From the NCBI GenBank assembly GCA_014529385.2, contig CM043950.1, positions 154,248,445 through 154,312,444 on the forward strand: a stretch of 64,000 nt of DNA, given 5' to 3'. The DNA is from Adiantum capillus-veneris. Lineage: Eukaryota > Streptophyta > Polypodiopsida > Polypodiales > Pteridaceae. Made by a program: the position numbers and the translations under genes. The first letter of the stretch is position 1. Each line of letters opens with the position of its first letter. Shown here in pieces: positions 1 to 11,358 of this stretch. The notes beneath the pieces are model-generated. The model saw only the letters and a list, made by a program, of their open reading frames with translations. It did no database searches and was not told the DNA's origin.

Positions 1-914
1 CCTTGGTTTTACCCAGATTGACAGACAAACCACTTTCGTGGGCAAACGTATGCAAAGCATCCAATTGACGTTGCATTCCCTGTGGGGATTTGGAGATCAA
101 CACTATGTCATCAGCATATAACAAAAGTGGAATCCATGTCCCTGCCAACTGAGCACCTTTATCCCCATCGCTGTCAATGTAGTCAGAAACCTCATCCACA
201 TACATACCGAAAAGAGTAGGAGAGAGCAGGCAGCCCTCCTTTACCCCAATAGTGGAGTGAACCGATGTAGAAAGTCCCTCCGGGGTGCGTACATGCCCTA
301 CTACTGATCTGTATGATACCCCAAATGAGTTCTGTGGGTACTCCCATTTCCTGTAATTTGCACATCAGTCTAGCTCTGGGTACCGTGTCGAAAGCTTTGC
401 GAAAGTCCACAAAGCTACAATAGATCCGTCTCCCATGAGATCTGCCTTCCTCGATGATGGCCCTGAGCATTACGATATGGTCAAGAGTAGAGAAGCCTCT
501 CCTGAATCCTGCCTGCCCAGTTGCACGTATTCCTTCCCTCTCTGCCCATCTACTCAGCTGTTGCTCAAGAATGGATGCATACAACCGTGTCGGTGTGTGC
601 CCAATCATAATAGTGCGATAATTTCCAAGCTCCATGGGGTCTCCTGATTTGAAGATAGGTACGATCGTAGATAGGCTCCAAGTGTCCAGTAGGCCCTCAC
701 ACATGGCACGGTTAAACATAACTGCTAGAAGCTCTGCTATTAGGTCTTTGGCATGCATGAAGTGCTCAGCGACTAGGCCATCATGATCATATGCTCTCCC
801 AATCTTCATCTTGTCAATAGCTTTCTTCACCATCTCAACGGTGAAAAAGACACTTGCGTGTGGGCATGGATCGGGGGGGTTGGGGAGGGGCGGCTGCCCA
901 GGTACTGTGTACAA
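1..914 (-). mobile_element. LINE (non-LTR) reverse transcriptase fragment, running off left edge
   Basis: Minus-strand reading gives a LINE-type reverse transcriptase. Starting near 914 it shows the finger region, then the palm motif FVDFRKAFDTVPR (first catalytic Asp). After a frame change near 300-330 it continues with the GCLLSPTLF block and the catalytic YADD (about 107-118), ending in the LGKTK thumb region at the window edge. This enzyme would copy element RNA at a nicked target. The frame change shows a dead copy. No endonuclease domain or poly(A) tail is in view; the 3' end lies to the left of the window. The family call is firm, the clade is not resolved. Confidence 0.85.
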
Positions 915-957
915 AGATGATGCGTACTAACCCCAGGTCTCTGTGGAGGAAATAGCA

Positions 958-985
<28 letters not shown>
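958..985. repeat. Poly-G tract (28 nt)
   Basis: An uninterrupted run of about 28 G on the plus strand just beyond the 5' side of the LINE fragment. It may be a sequencing or assembly weak point, and G-runs of this length can form quadruplexes. Confidence 0.9.
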
Positions 986-988
<3 letters not shown>

Positions 989-1070
989 GCTCATGAAAGA
1001 GACGCCACGCCTCACGCGAGTCCAGACTCAAGAATAGCTGATATAGATCCTGCTCGAGTCGAGCCAAAAA

Positions 1071-1072
<2 letters not shown>

Positions 1073-1118
<46 letters not shown>
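1073..1118. repeat. (GA)n microsatellite
   Basis: About 23 GA units. Translations over it are artefacts of low complexity. Confidence 0.95.
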
Positions 1119-1120
<2 letters not shown>

Positions 1121-1199
1121 CTAGTCGTTCTTGTATACTTTTTTGGTGTATGAGGGGAGCGGCCGGGCATGCCCTACCCGACTCTGAAAACAAACAAAA

Positions 1200-1202
<3 letters not shown>

Positions 1203-1240
<38 letters not shown>
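1203..1240. repeat. (GA)n microsatellite
   Basis: About 19 GA units, 85 bp from the previous GA tract. The two tracts flank a non-repetitive spacer. Confidence 0.95.
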
Positions 1241-1243
<3 letters not shown>

Positions 1244-2200
1244 TGTATCCCGGTACTTGGTTGCAACACATTACAGACTAGAGATTATGTATACTATGCA
1301 TGACTAACCTGCGTAATTGCTTAGAATTAAGTTTGACAAACCTTTGAAAAATTTAATAGAATGTACAACTTGTGTCTGCAATTCAAGTACATGTCTAGAG
1401 CACTTTGTGCATCTCATTCTCTAGAGCAATCTTTCAATTATGTCGTATGGCTTGAATTTTGCTTCAGCTTGTTGTCCACTTGAACCTGTAGTCTATGGTC
1501 TTTCAGAGCATCTGGTAAGAGTAACATGAACATCGGTTTCGCATGCTGCTAGTCTAAAGGGGCTAAATTGCATTTCATGCCATCATATTGAGCAGGCAAC
1601 ATAGCTATTGAGCTGCTACTCAAGCTCCCAGCAAAAAGCAGGCTTTCGGTCCTGATAGTGGTGAGCTATAAGCTAAAGGACACATAAATGCAAGGCTTAC
1701 CCCTGCCCATGAAACCCACTTGCTCGACCTTACACTTTTCCTAGCTTGCAAATGTTAACGTCTTCACAATGACCCTCAACAGTAGGTAGCAGAGTTTAGT
1801 CTTCTCTGCCATAGCAAGAAAAGGTTTTTTCATGATAGGCACACCATACGCAAAACCAAAGCTCCATCTCTCTCGACCACTAGCAGAAAAGTCTAGTAAT
1901 ACAAGACCCTAAAATAAGCTCAATATATACAGGGGGTTTCTTGGCATCCTCAAAGAGGACACTGTGACACTCGGTTTGTCCCCACAGATTGTCGGTCATT
2001 TGCTCTCTAAGTTTGTACATCATGATTTAGTGAAGCCGAGTGCTTGTGGGGAGGATAAATGAGGTAGGGTACTGCTAGACTACTCTCGCCGAGACTTTGG
2101 ATAAGAAAGCAAGCTCTGCACTTGTTACATTGCCTGCTTCCATGACCCAAGGATGTTAGCGAAAGGTAGAAAAATCACAGGAAACATTTACTATGGAGGG
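1241..2200. other. Non-coding stretch downstream of MPB2C
   Basis: No convincing ORF or element here. It holds the presumed 3' UTR and downstream flank of the minus-strand MPB2C gene, whose stop codon is at 2201-2203. I cannot place a poly(A) signal with confidence. Confidence 0.5.
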
Positions 2201-5048
2201 CTACTTTAGTGCATAGTTTCCAGATTGCACCCCACAGATGTCGTGGATCGGACCAGGTATAGTGTCTGGTTGCATTAAAAAGTTCTGTAATTGCGCTCTG
2301 AGCTCTGACACCAACAATAGCACCTCTTCAGTTGGGCTCTCCCTGGCAGCAATCAAGCATGCCAAATACTTACGCCGAGTCAGCTCAACATCACCATCTG
2401 ACTTTGGGATAGGTGAAGCATTCATGCGGCCATCCTCCTGAAAGATAGCGAACCAAATAGTTAGTTGTGAAGCAGCCATAATCCCTTGTTTACAAAGCTA
2501 TGCACAAATGCACTATGCAAGTGTTATGAGCAGCCAAAACAATCAAAGACACTGCAGGAAATATGAATATTGCCACATATGTATGCAAGTTACCAAGTTT
2601 CCATGCGCACTACTTGAACCCGAGACCCTCAACCCGTGGGGAGCATGCTCTACCACTGTGCTGCCTGCAGGCATTTGCAAGCAAGGGATGGCCTATGCAT
2701 CATATCGCACAATGATCTGTTACCCTCCTTAAAGGTGTCGTGACCAGCTGTACCAGTCACATCCACCTACACGCACGCTAGCGAGCCGATATTTAATCAT
2801 TGCCCTATTCACTTCTTGCACATCTATAAAAGCTCACTCGTATGGAGCTCATTGTATGCACAACTCTCCAGTAGAGCAATTTGTACTCAGGTGTTTCTAG
2901 CACTCTACTTCATTATTCATTTGCTATTATTTTTTCTTTTTTGTCCTGGAATAAACCATCAACGCAGGGGAGGGCAGTCGGGAGAACTTTTATACATATC
3001 CGTGTATGTATATACAACCACACATTGCACTCACAAAGGGCCATACCGTGCAAACAACTTCTTCGATAGAGAAGTTGGTAACACCCACCGAACACAGCCC
3101 GTGGGCCTCTCAAAATTCGTACAGATTTCCATTCTGTCTACTACTAACTTCGAGAAGAACCATTCTATATTCAAAAAGTTAAATAGAAATACAATCTACC
3201 TTAGACCAAGGAGAAGATGCTGAAGAAAGTCCATGTTCAGGATCTGCTGCATCATGGCCAAAGTTTAGAGAAATCCTCTGCATTTCGAGGATAAATGATG
3301 CCACTTGACACTGCAGGTTGTCGAGCTCAGCTTGCACTTTCGTGACATTTGAGTTTGATGCTTCTAGACCAGCTTGTGCCTTTTGCAACAGACTTTGCAA
3401 TGATGCAACCTCATGCTGCAAACAGACACAAAACCTGAGAAGCATGCTTGTCTAAGGAGGCACATTCACTAATGCCAGATTTTGGGGACAGTATTACTCC
3501 CATTCCCAACCTGTTTTTCAGACAATTGATTTAGCGCCTGCTGAACTTCCTGCTCTTTCGACGCAATTCTTTCCTTCAACTCTTCTATGCTAGCTTGTAA
3601 GCGCACAAAGTCATCCTGCTGATGAGTGCTAGTCTCTGCAGCTTGTAGCTGGTTGTCTTTCTCTTCCAACTTTTGTTCTAGCTGCTCTATTTGCCCTTGT
3701 AATCTTGCAATCGTATCCTTGTTGAGTGCATTTTGGTCCACTTGGTGATCCGTTGGAAAAGAGAGCATTGGTATCTCCTCCGGGTGCGTTTCTCGACTGT
3801 CAAGATACACACTGTCTGCATTCCCCCAAAAAAAACCATCTTTCAGCTCTCCTCTTCGACCACGAAAAAACTGGTTATGGCCCCTCTTTCCCTTCTGCTC
3901 AACTGCCTGCATAAAGTGGTAGCACTCTGAATTGTTACAAGTATGGGGAGCTATTCTTTAATGTAAGCAAAACAAAGTGCAGCAGAAAGACAATACAATG
4001 TCCTGACATGATCGAAAATCAGCAGCAGTTTGTTGCAATATGTATGCATGATGTCAATCCTCTTGAAAAGACATTTTGTCATGTGAACCATATAGCAACA
4101 AAGTAGCACCTCACCTTCTTGAGCATCAAGGGGTCGCGGGATGGTGTGGGTGTGTATATAAGTGATGCGTGTCGTGGAAATGACTTGTTGTTGTGTTGAT
4201 CCTGCTAACCATGGAAACATCTACCTCTCAGACAATTGTCCAATTGAAACCAATCATTGATAGAGAGCACTCAAAAATATCACAATCATTCTAACCAATC
4301 AGGACCAATAAAGCAAAAAGCAAAGATGCCTGTAATGAAGGTCTTTGATAAGAAATGGATAATTCCCATCAGCCTAAGCCCATCAAAGTAAACAGCACAA
4401 TGGGGCCCCAAATACACATAACAATCCTCATCTGAAAAAATTTATTAACCTGTTAATGTTGCTTAGTAGGTGATTTACTCTGAAGCTATGCATAGCCTCA
4501 GAATCAAGTAAGTCAATTACCGCTCCGGCAGGATTACCGATCCACTAGGATCGGTTTGCCTATGAAGGTCTACACAGACCAAATCAGCTTGCCATACTCG
4601 AATTCTGCTAACACTCAACGCAAATTTGCGTACACACTCTCATTGGTTGCATTGCTTGCCAACATCATTTCCAACGGCAAACCCGATGTTGACTTCTGAG
4701 GAAGATACAGTGTTAACCATTCAAACCTCAAATGCTTTTAACTGATATGAGACATTCTACCATGAGAGTTTCCACAAGAGGGATCATTTCCACCAGGTTC
4801 TGATATAGCACTTTGTCAATGGTGCCATCGCTAAAGAGCACGGAGCGAGCTGATGCAGGCGTGGTGGAGAACGGAGGTGCCCCGATACCATCGGTCCATG
4901 GTCGAACCCCTGTTCCTGTGGAGCCAATCTTTCGACCACTGCTCTCTTTCCAGCTCTCTCCAGGGTAGTAGGAGTCCCTTTCGCTTGCTGTCGCGTCCCA
5001 CCTCTTACTGTAATGCGGTCCTGCTGTCGCAGTTTGACTCACTTCCAT
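2201..5048 (-). CDS. MPB2C: MPB2C-like microtubule-associated coiled-coil protein, 4 exons, 378 aa
   Basis: Host gene. Coding exons on the minus strand are 5048-4761, 3906-3511, 3415-3200 and 2437-2201 (stop TAG). All introns (854, 95 and 762 bp) are GT-AG and phase 0, and the joined frame has no internal stop (96+132+72+78 residues). Residues 79-96 hold the conserved DKVLYQNLVEMIPLVETLM block. Residues about 158-278 form a coiled coil. Residues about 319-355 (LTRRKYLACLIAARESPTEE and following) match the conserved C-terminal helix of plant MPB2C. Known family role: a plant microtubule-associated protein first found as a partner of a tobamovirus movement protein and later of the KNOTTED1 homeodomain, limiting cell-to-cell transport. 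Length is close to the roughly 330 aa recalled for angiosperm homologues; the N terminus is longer and divergent. The start is the first ATG in frame with the conserved block. Identification is from remembered family features, not a search. Confidence 0.8.
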
Positions 5049-5273
5049 AACTAGGCTTAGCTACTCGGAAGCAGGGGCGACAGGTCTGCGTGTTGGCAGA
5101 GGAAAACCTGCACGCAAGTGGAGACGCCCATGTAGCCAAGGTTACGATTTGTACAAGGATTGAGTGAGTGTGTGAGGGTGTTGGCGCATGTGTGTGTGTT
5201 GGGGTATAATGTGCAGACAGGGGAGGAAGGAAGAATACGAACGAAGCAGATCTGGCTATAGGGGGGCAGACAT

Positions 5274-5275
<2 letters not shown>

Positions 5276-5325
<50 letters not shown>
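5276..5325. repeat. (CT)n microsatellite upstream of MPB2C
   Basis: About 24 CT units beginning 228 bp upstream of the MPB2C start. On the coding strand this is a GA tract, a common position for GAGA-type repeats in plant promoters and 5' UTRs. A regulatory role is inference. Confidence 0.9.
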
Positions 5326-5326
<1 letters not shown>

Positions 5327-6384
5327 GCTTAGTTGTGCGAGCTTTCAACAGGACCCATGGGCACGACCCTCTCTCTCGCACGATGCCTCACGAAGCGCGC
5401 ATCAAGTTTAAACCCTCTCCCTTTCAGCTGGCGGAGTGTAAGGGGGGAGAGAGAGAGGCACAGACAGAGGCAGTTGAAAGAGGGTTAGTTAAGCTTCACA
5501 CGAAGCGGGGGACGGTTAAGCCTGAATTGTCCAGAGTTTGACAAAGGCACAAATCAGAGAGGAAGCCGACCATAGCCGGCCGCCAGCGATACATGAGAAA
5601 ATCCGCCCGGGCCCCCGGCCGAGTCCCGACTCCCCACAGAACTGATGTAGCCTAGGCCTACACTTGGTTCGAAAATTCTCCCCTCCTAGTCTCTCTCTCA
5701 AGTACAACCTGCACGTCCTCTTGTTTGCAACTCTGGGCTAGTAGCCTTCCCATTCACACCTAAGTAACACTTGTTGGCTCCACTGGTCAAGAAATGTCAT
5801 GAAAGCAAGCCTGTTACTCTCGAAGATGCGTCGAAGATTCTCATTGACACATTTAGTGCACCAATATAGCTATATTGTTGACTACCCACAATGTGATATG
5901 GTGCTCTAGCCCATGTGCATGACTAGAACCTTTAAGCTAGCAACTGACATGTGTGAAACACAATGAAGTGAAGAACTTTATCAGAAGCTTTGGAATTGGA
6001 GCTGATCTCTTGAGATAGTTGATTCCAGTGTTAGAGTTTACAGTTATTGGTGATTCATTAGTTCAATCAGTAGGACTGGAGGAAAGATAGAAACTGAGCT
6101 AGAACAATTATATGAACCGGAATACATCTACTGAGAATTAGACAAGCTGAATGACTGAAATTACTGTTCAGATTCATATTCAAAAGAAATGGGTACAAAG
6201 TATATATGGCTGAAGTGTACTTGACTACTGTATTAGGAATTACAGAGTAATAGTACAAGTGGGGATAATGTAGCGTAGGAACAGCTTCAGGACTACAATC
6301 ACACACTAAGAGTAGGAAGTCAAAAGATAAAACAACCCAAAAGTACAGCCAACAATTGCCAACCCGATTACAATGTAATAGGTC
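5326..6384. other. Non-coding stretch, probable MPB2C promoter side and old repeat DNA
   Basis: No ORF with recognisable content. The right part may be the R/U5 portion of an old LTR (see 6385-6616). No TATA box could be assigned to MPB2C with confidence. Confidence 0.4.
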
Positions 6385-6616
6385 CTATTTATAGCTTCTT
6401 AGAGTTACTGTGGTAATCGTCATAGTAATTACTGAATGATTCACAGCTTGGCTTTCCAAGAGCTAGTTCCCACCTAATGAAACTGCCTCCGCCATTTACA
6501 TCCTTCCCTCCTTTCTTGAATTTTGGTAAGATTCTAAAATTTCTGAAAAAACCACCGTCTGATCCTTCTGAAACATGGCTTTATACCATACTTCATGCTT
6601 TGTTGAGTGCTTGACA
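6385..6616 (-). repeat. Candidate U3 of an old 3' LTR belonging to the coiled-coil element
   Basis: On the minus strand a purine run ATAGGGGG (6617-6624) is followed directly by TGTCAAG at 6616, the usual PPT/LTR border. CTATAAATAG lies at 6394-6385, some 220 bp further on, as in a U3 promoter. It sits just downstream of the end of the coiled-coil ORF (stop at 6759-6761). No partner LTR was found in the window, so this is only a candidate. Confidence 0.3.
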
Positions 6617-6761
6617 CCCCCTATAGTTGTAATTCCATGGGTGAGATATCCACACCTAGATGAGAAAAACCATCGTCTGATTCTAAAAATGTTTGGAAAA
6701 ATCCACCGTCTGATTCTGAGATGGCTAGAAAATTCCTCCATCAAATACCAAGATGGAACTA

Positions 6762-6772
6762 CCCAGTATCCT
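6762..6772 (-). pseudogene. Last codons of the interrupted coiled-coil ORF
   Basis: The copia target duplication ATCCT occupies 6768-6772. Reading the minus strand from 10457 through one copy of the duplication into 6767 adds only two codons (Thr-Gly) before TAG at 6759-6761. So the coiled-coil ORF ended almost exactly at the copia insertion point. Confidence 0.6.
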
Positions 6773-6999
6773 TGTTGGAATTAGGGCTGCAGAGAAACGC
6801 ACACAGCTTGGAGAAGACGAAGGAAGCTCAAAGCACACAATAGAGAGTGTGTTACTTAGTGTGCAATGGAAAGATAGATAGCCCTAGAGTGATGGGCGTA
6901 TATACAATGCTCGGGGGAAAAAACCTCCTAAAGAGGGAAAAAATACCCCGGCGGTCCTAGTGTGTTCACACACATCACTACCACATGTATATGGTAACA
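6773..6999 (-). repeat. Copia 3' LTR
   Basis: 227 bp. In element orientation it begins TGTTACC and ends CCAACA. A TATA-like TGTATATACG lies on the minus strand near 6900. Confidence 0.93.
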
Positions 7000-7013
7000 A
7001 ATCCCCCTTGGAG
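7000..7013 (-). other. Copia polypurine tract
   Basis: Minus strand CCAAGGGGGATT directly precedes the 3' LTR. This is the expected primer for plus-strand DNA synthesis. Confidence 0.75.
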
Positions 7014-7075
7014 TGATGTGGTGAACGAGAGCTGTCCACATGAGTAAAGGGAAGTGCCATGCTCTGAGGACATGA

Positions 7076-7663
7076 TCAGTCCACAAAGGGGAGTAAGCCC
7101 AAAGCTTTGTGGAAAGCTTCAAACTTCTCACGAAACAGTGCCTTTGTGAAAAGATCTGCAAGGTTGTCATGTGTTGGCACATAAGCCAAGATGATCTCTC
7201 CTACTGAGAGCCTCTCCCTGACATAGTGGTAATGCACCTCAATGTGCTTTGTGCGAGCATGAAAAATTGGGTTCCTCGCAACTGCCAATGCGCTCTTACT
7301 GTCAGTGTAGATAGTGTTGGCAGTGTCCCGTCCAACACCCAAATCAGCCATAAGGCGTCTGAGCCATACACACTCAACCGTAGCTGTGAAGACTGCCCTG
7401 TACTCAGCCTCACAACTCGAAGTGGCCACAGTAGGTTGCTTCTTGCTCAACCATGATATGCATGAATTGCCAAGCATGAAACAAAAACCACTTGTGGACA
7501 CTCGTGTGTCAAAACAACCAGCCCAATCTGAGTCTGAAAAAGCATGTAAGTCTGGCGGCAATGATCCCCCCTTGGGATAAAACAAGCCAAGATGTAAAGT
7601 GCCACTAAGGTAGCGGAAAATCCTCTTGACAGCCTGCCAATGTTGAGACCCTGGGCTATGCAT
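7076..7663 (-). pseudogene. Copia RNase H domain and pol C terminus
   Basis: About 195 codons with the copia-type RNase H signature: FSDSDWAGC (first Asp), SSCEAEYRA (Glu), TDSKSALA (second Asp) and the FTKAL tail close to the end of pol. It would remove RNA from the RNA/DNA hybrid. It is in a different frame from the upstream RT block, so pol is broken. Confidence 0.9.
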
Positions 7664-7775
7664 AAATCTGCTGATTTGTGAGACTGCAAACTGAATATCG
7701 GGCCTCGTGTTGCATACATAAATGAGGCAGCCAACAGCAGTTTAATAAAGAGTAACATCAGCAGGATCGCTAGCA

Positions 7776-8756
7776 TCATGCAGACTCAACTTCAAACCTG
7801 TTTCCATGGGAGTGGCAATAGGTTTGCAATCCTCTAAGTCCAAATTTACATAGCAATGTCTCTATGTAACTTTTTTGACACAAGGCAATACCACCATCAC
7901 ACTGCTTAAACTGTATACCCAAGTAGTGATGCAACAGCCCCAAATCTTTCATCTTGAAAGTAGCATTCAAATCAGCCTTAAATTCAGCAATATGTCTCTC
8001 ATTTGGTCCAGTGATCAGCAAATCATCGACATAAAGAACCACAATGAGAAGTACATCACCCTCATGCTTTACATACAATGTGCTTTCTGTTGGACTGTTA
8101 GGAAAGCCTCATTTGACCAAATGAGTGTCAGCTTTCTCATACCAAGCATGAGGAGATTGCTTCAACCCATAGAAAGCCTTCTTACATCTGCACACTTTGT
8201 CCTCTTGTCCTTTTATGACAAAACCGCGAGGCTGCGTTACATAAACTTCCTCAAATAAGTCACCATTCAAGAAAGCAGTAACAATGTCTGATTGATGTAC
8301 ATCCCAACCAAAATGAGCTGTCAATGCACATAGAAATCGCACAGTAGTCATACGACAAGTGGGAGAAAAAGTCTCTTCATAATCTATGCCTTTTTGCTGT
8401 GCATAACCCTTTGCAACAAGTCGAGCCTTATGGCAATCGATCTCACCATCGGGCTTGCGTTTCAACTTGTAAACCCACTTCGTACCAGTGGCCTTTTTGC
8501 CAAGAGGCAAATCACATAAAGTCCATGTGTCATTTTCTATAAGTGCATCATATTCTGATTGCATGGCAGCCATCCAATTTTTTGAATTCTGTGCTTCATC
8601 AAAAGACAGAGGCTCCTCAACATCATGTAAGCTGGACACAGCCAAAGCATAACAATCTGATGCATAAGATGCATGGCGAGAGCCTGAACGAGTACGACTA
8701 GACAAAGGAGCATCCAATTTACTGTCACGCAAAGTGTGCACCAGCCATTTTGGCAT
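7776..8756 (-). pseudogene. Copia reverse transcriptase domain
   Basis: One frame with a single internal TGA at 8109-8111. N-terminal part has WKLKRK-type motifs KWVYKLKRKPDGEI, KARLVAKGYAQ and the DIVTAFLNG palm block. The catalytic VLYVDDLLI lies after the stop at about 8020-8040. The frame starts where the integrase frame ends, one base offset, marking a frameshift near 8756. Confidence 0.9.
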
Positions 8757-10140
8757 ACTCTATCCTGCTTGTTTTCAACCCTTTCCTCATCAAGTACATT
8801 ACATCTGCATTAGTAATAGGCTGATCTGTAACATTTTCAAAAACCCCCATAGGCTGTACATTTGCCTCATTGGAAATAACATTCGTATTTCCACCACTGA
8901 AAAGAGGCAACAAAGTGTCATAAATGTTCTTTGAGCTTACATTACTGTCTCTAGTACATGACAGCAAGGGCTGAACAGAATCTTCCACAAACACTACATC
9001 GCGTGAAACCAAAATACGCTTTGTTTGCGCATGATATAACCTGTAACCTTTTCTTTTAGCACTATAACCAACAAAAATACATTTGACAACCTTATCATCC
9101 AATTTTCTGCGCTGTGTTTGTGGCACCAAAGCATATGCCAAACAGCCAAAAACACGCATGTGCTCAATAGAAGGCTTTCTATCATGCCATGCTTCATATG
9201 GAGTAATAGACTGCAAAGCTTTCGTAGGACACCTGTTAAGTACATAAGTGGCACACATGATGGCCTCAAGCCAAAAAGAATGCGGCAAAGCTTGACTTTT
9301 GACCATACATCGTGCCATTTCCGTCAGTGACCTGTTTTTCCTCTCAGAAACACCATTTTGCTGAGGTGTATAAGGCACTGTACATTGGTGTTTTATCCCA
9401 TGACTAGCCAGAAATGCATTAAATTCATGAGACATATACTCCCCCCGTTGATCAGAACGGAGGGTGCCCATAGTACATTTCGAGATATTTTCAGCCATAG
9501 CCAGAAATTGTTTGAAGCACATAAAAACTTCGGACTTCGCTTTAAGCAGAAATACCAATGCGTGCCTGGAGTAATCATCAATGAAAGTCACGAAATACAC
9601 GTAATTTCCCAAGGATGGAGTTTGCATGGGCCCACAAACATCACTATGCACAAGCTGCAACCTGCATGAGGCCCGAACTGAACCATCCTTTGGAAACTTA
9701 GAACGTTGCATCTTACCCAAAATACAGCCTTCACAAACATGTTTGACAGGTGCTTCAAGAGGCGGCAAAGAAGCAACCATATCAGATTTCTGCAAACGCA
9801 GCAAACTGGCAAAATTCAGATGACCAAAACGTGCATGCCAAAGTTTTGCATCTGAAATAGCCCTTGAATCTGCAACAACATTTGTAAAATTTTGTCCACA
9901 CTTGTCATACAAAGTGAGCTTATACAACCCACGACACAAAAGGCCAAATGCAACAATTTCATCACCAAAACTGAGATCATGAACTGTACATCTGTCATCC
10001 ACAAATTTGACCACAAGTCCAAGTCTAGCAAGTGCGGATACAGATAAGAGATTCTTCTTGATCCCAGGTACATAAAGTGCATCAACAAGTGTGAAGGAAC
10101 TGCCATTTGCAGCAGTAAGCACAATCTTTCCAACTCCTTA
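8725..10140 (-). pseudogene. Copia protease C terminus plus integrase
   Basis: The minus-strand frame opens with protease C-terminal sequence (LTAANGSSFTLVDALYVPG, the block before the GAG-pre-integrase domain). It then shows the HHCC zinc module (LWHARFGHLN to CEGC) and a DD35E core: HSDVCGP, LRSDQRGEY, and the Glu in NGVSERKNRS. The catalytic Asp of the protease and all of gag are missing. About 465 codons are open here, the best preserved part of the element. Confidence 0.92.
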
Positions 10141-10210
10141 AACTGAATCGGAGAAAGTGAGGAGGTGTGTGCTGGAGCAGCTGGCGACTAAGCCCGGGAG
10201 GATGCAACCT

Positions 10211-10222
10211 GCTCTGATACCA
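10211..10222 (-). other. Copia primer-binding site (tRNA-iMet)
   Basis: Minus strand TGGTATCAGAGC, two bases inside the 5' LTR, complementary to the 3' end of plant initiator Met tRNA. It fixes the element's orientation. Confidence 0.9.
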
Positions 10223-10224
10223 AT

Positions 10225-10451
10225 TATCGGAATTAGGGTTGCAGAGAAACGCACACATCTTGGAGAAGATGAAGGAAGCTCAAAGCACACAATAGAGAGT
10301 GTGTTACTTAGTGTGCAATGGAAAGATAGATAGCCCTAGAGTGATTGGCGTATATACAATGCTCGGGGGAAAAAACCTCCTAAAGAGGGAAAAAATGCCC
10401 CGGCGGTCCTAGTGTGTTCACACACATCACTACCACATGTATATGGTAACA
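10225..10451 (-). repeat. Copia 5' LTR
   Basis: 227 bp, aligned end to end with 6773-6999. The terminal dinucleotide of the inner edge is mutated (plus-strand TA instead of TG). Confidence 0.93.
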
Positions 10452-11205
10452 ATCCTTCCACTGAACCCACTTTCTGTTGCCCTTAGGTCTTGATGGTGTC
10501 TCCGAAGTCCCAGTGCCAGCATTGTCCTTCTGAATGAGTCTATAAATGGCCTCCTGCTCAAGCTGATCCCACCTCTCTGTGGTCATTTTGACTCTATAAG
10601 GCGTGAGAGGATGATAAGTTTTGTTGTCGGGATCATAGAGCGTGCATTTGCCCTTCGTGAGACGAGTTATGGCCAGTTTGTGACAATGCGAGGCTATATG
10701 GATCCATCCTTCTGGAAGAGGATGATTAGTTCTGATCCTAGCTTCAAAAAGAATCTCAGCCATCTCTCTATACTGGGGTCCTAGACCTGGTTTAGCCGTA
10801 ATGTCCTTTTCAGGCACTTTAGAGGACTCAACAATGAGTTGTAGCAGTTGGTTGGTGATCTTAGTGAGATCTCTGAGCTGAATTTTCCACTGTCCCATAC
10901 AAAGGCTGATCCTCTGCACCTCATCTCTTAACTCCTGGAAATCATTCAGTTGGAGAGCGTCATTGAAAAGTGTTTGCCAGGTTTTCCATTCCACAGTTGA
11001 TCGCTCATACCAATCTTGAAGATTATCAGTAATCTTGAAGTATGTGAGCCGATCTATTGGTTCTGTGTGTTGAGGATAGAGTGCTGGAAAAAATCTTGGC
11101 AAATCTGCCTCTCTTGCTGGTAAAGCATACACGAGAACTGGTGAATCAAGCACAAATTCTAAGAAATTAAGGACAGCTTGGTTCTCTTGCTGCATCATCT
11201 TTCTA
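10452..11205 (-). pseudogene. Interrupted coiled-coil ORF, C-terminal part
   Basis: About 250 open codons read from 11198 (MMQQENQAV...) to the copia target duplication. The protein is helical, rich in Gln, Glu and Leu, with an IHIASHCHKLAITRL segment and a basic end. I do not recognise a family. Joining 17076 to 11200 after removing the chromovirus and one TTCTA copy keeps the frame (Thr-Arg-Lys-Met-Met), so this is the continuation of 17076-18995. One in-frame TGA at 17104-17106 lies just before. It could be the 3' accessory ORF of an older LTR element or a decayed host gene. Confidence 0.65.
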
Positions 11206-11358
11206 TGTTGGACAAGGGGAACTAGAACCTAGGAGTCCACGACCCAACCACCCACTATATAGCATAGCCCCTGGCCCTTTGCCCTAGTTAGACTCCCTTT
11301 TCACACTGCCTAGCCCAGCCCTGCCCTTGTCTAGTCCGGCCTTGCCGGTGTCCTGACA
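11206..11358 (-). repeat. Chromovirus 3' LTR
   Basis: 153 bp, TG...CA ends on both strands. The pol reading frame runs through the PPT into this LTR to about 11288. Confidence 0.93.

Larger units (their letters stand above)
6773..10451 (-). mobile_element. Ty1/copia LTR retrotransposon, gag-less, perfect 5-bp target duplication
   Basis: Complete ends: 227-bp LTRs at 6773-6999 and 10225-10451, flanked by ATCCT at 6768-6772 and 10452-10456. A tRNA-iMet-type PBS (TGGTATCAGAGC on the minus strand) abuts the right LTR and a purine tract abuts the left one, so transcription runs on the minus strand. Only about 90 bp separate the PBS from protease/integrase sequence: gag and the protease active site are absent. 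Pol carries a frameshift near 8756, an in-frame TGA at 8109 and a further frame change before RNase H. LTRs differ at about 7 of 227 positions by eye. Confidence 0.93.

Noticed and set aside
927-1271. Long minus-strand frame over GA repeats
   Set aside because: Its translation is Ser-Leu repeats plus a poly-Pro run coded by microsatellites; no protein content.
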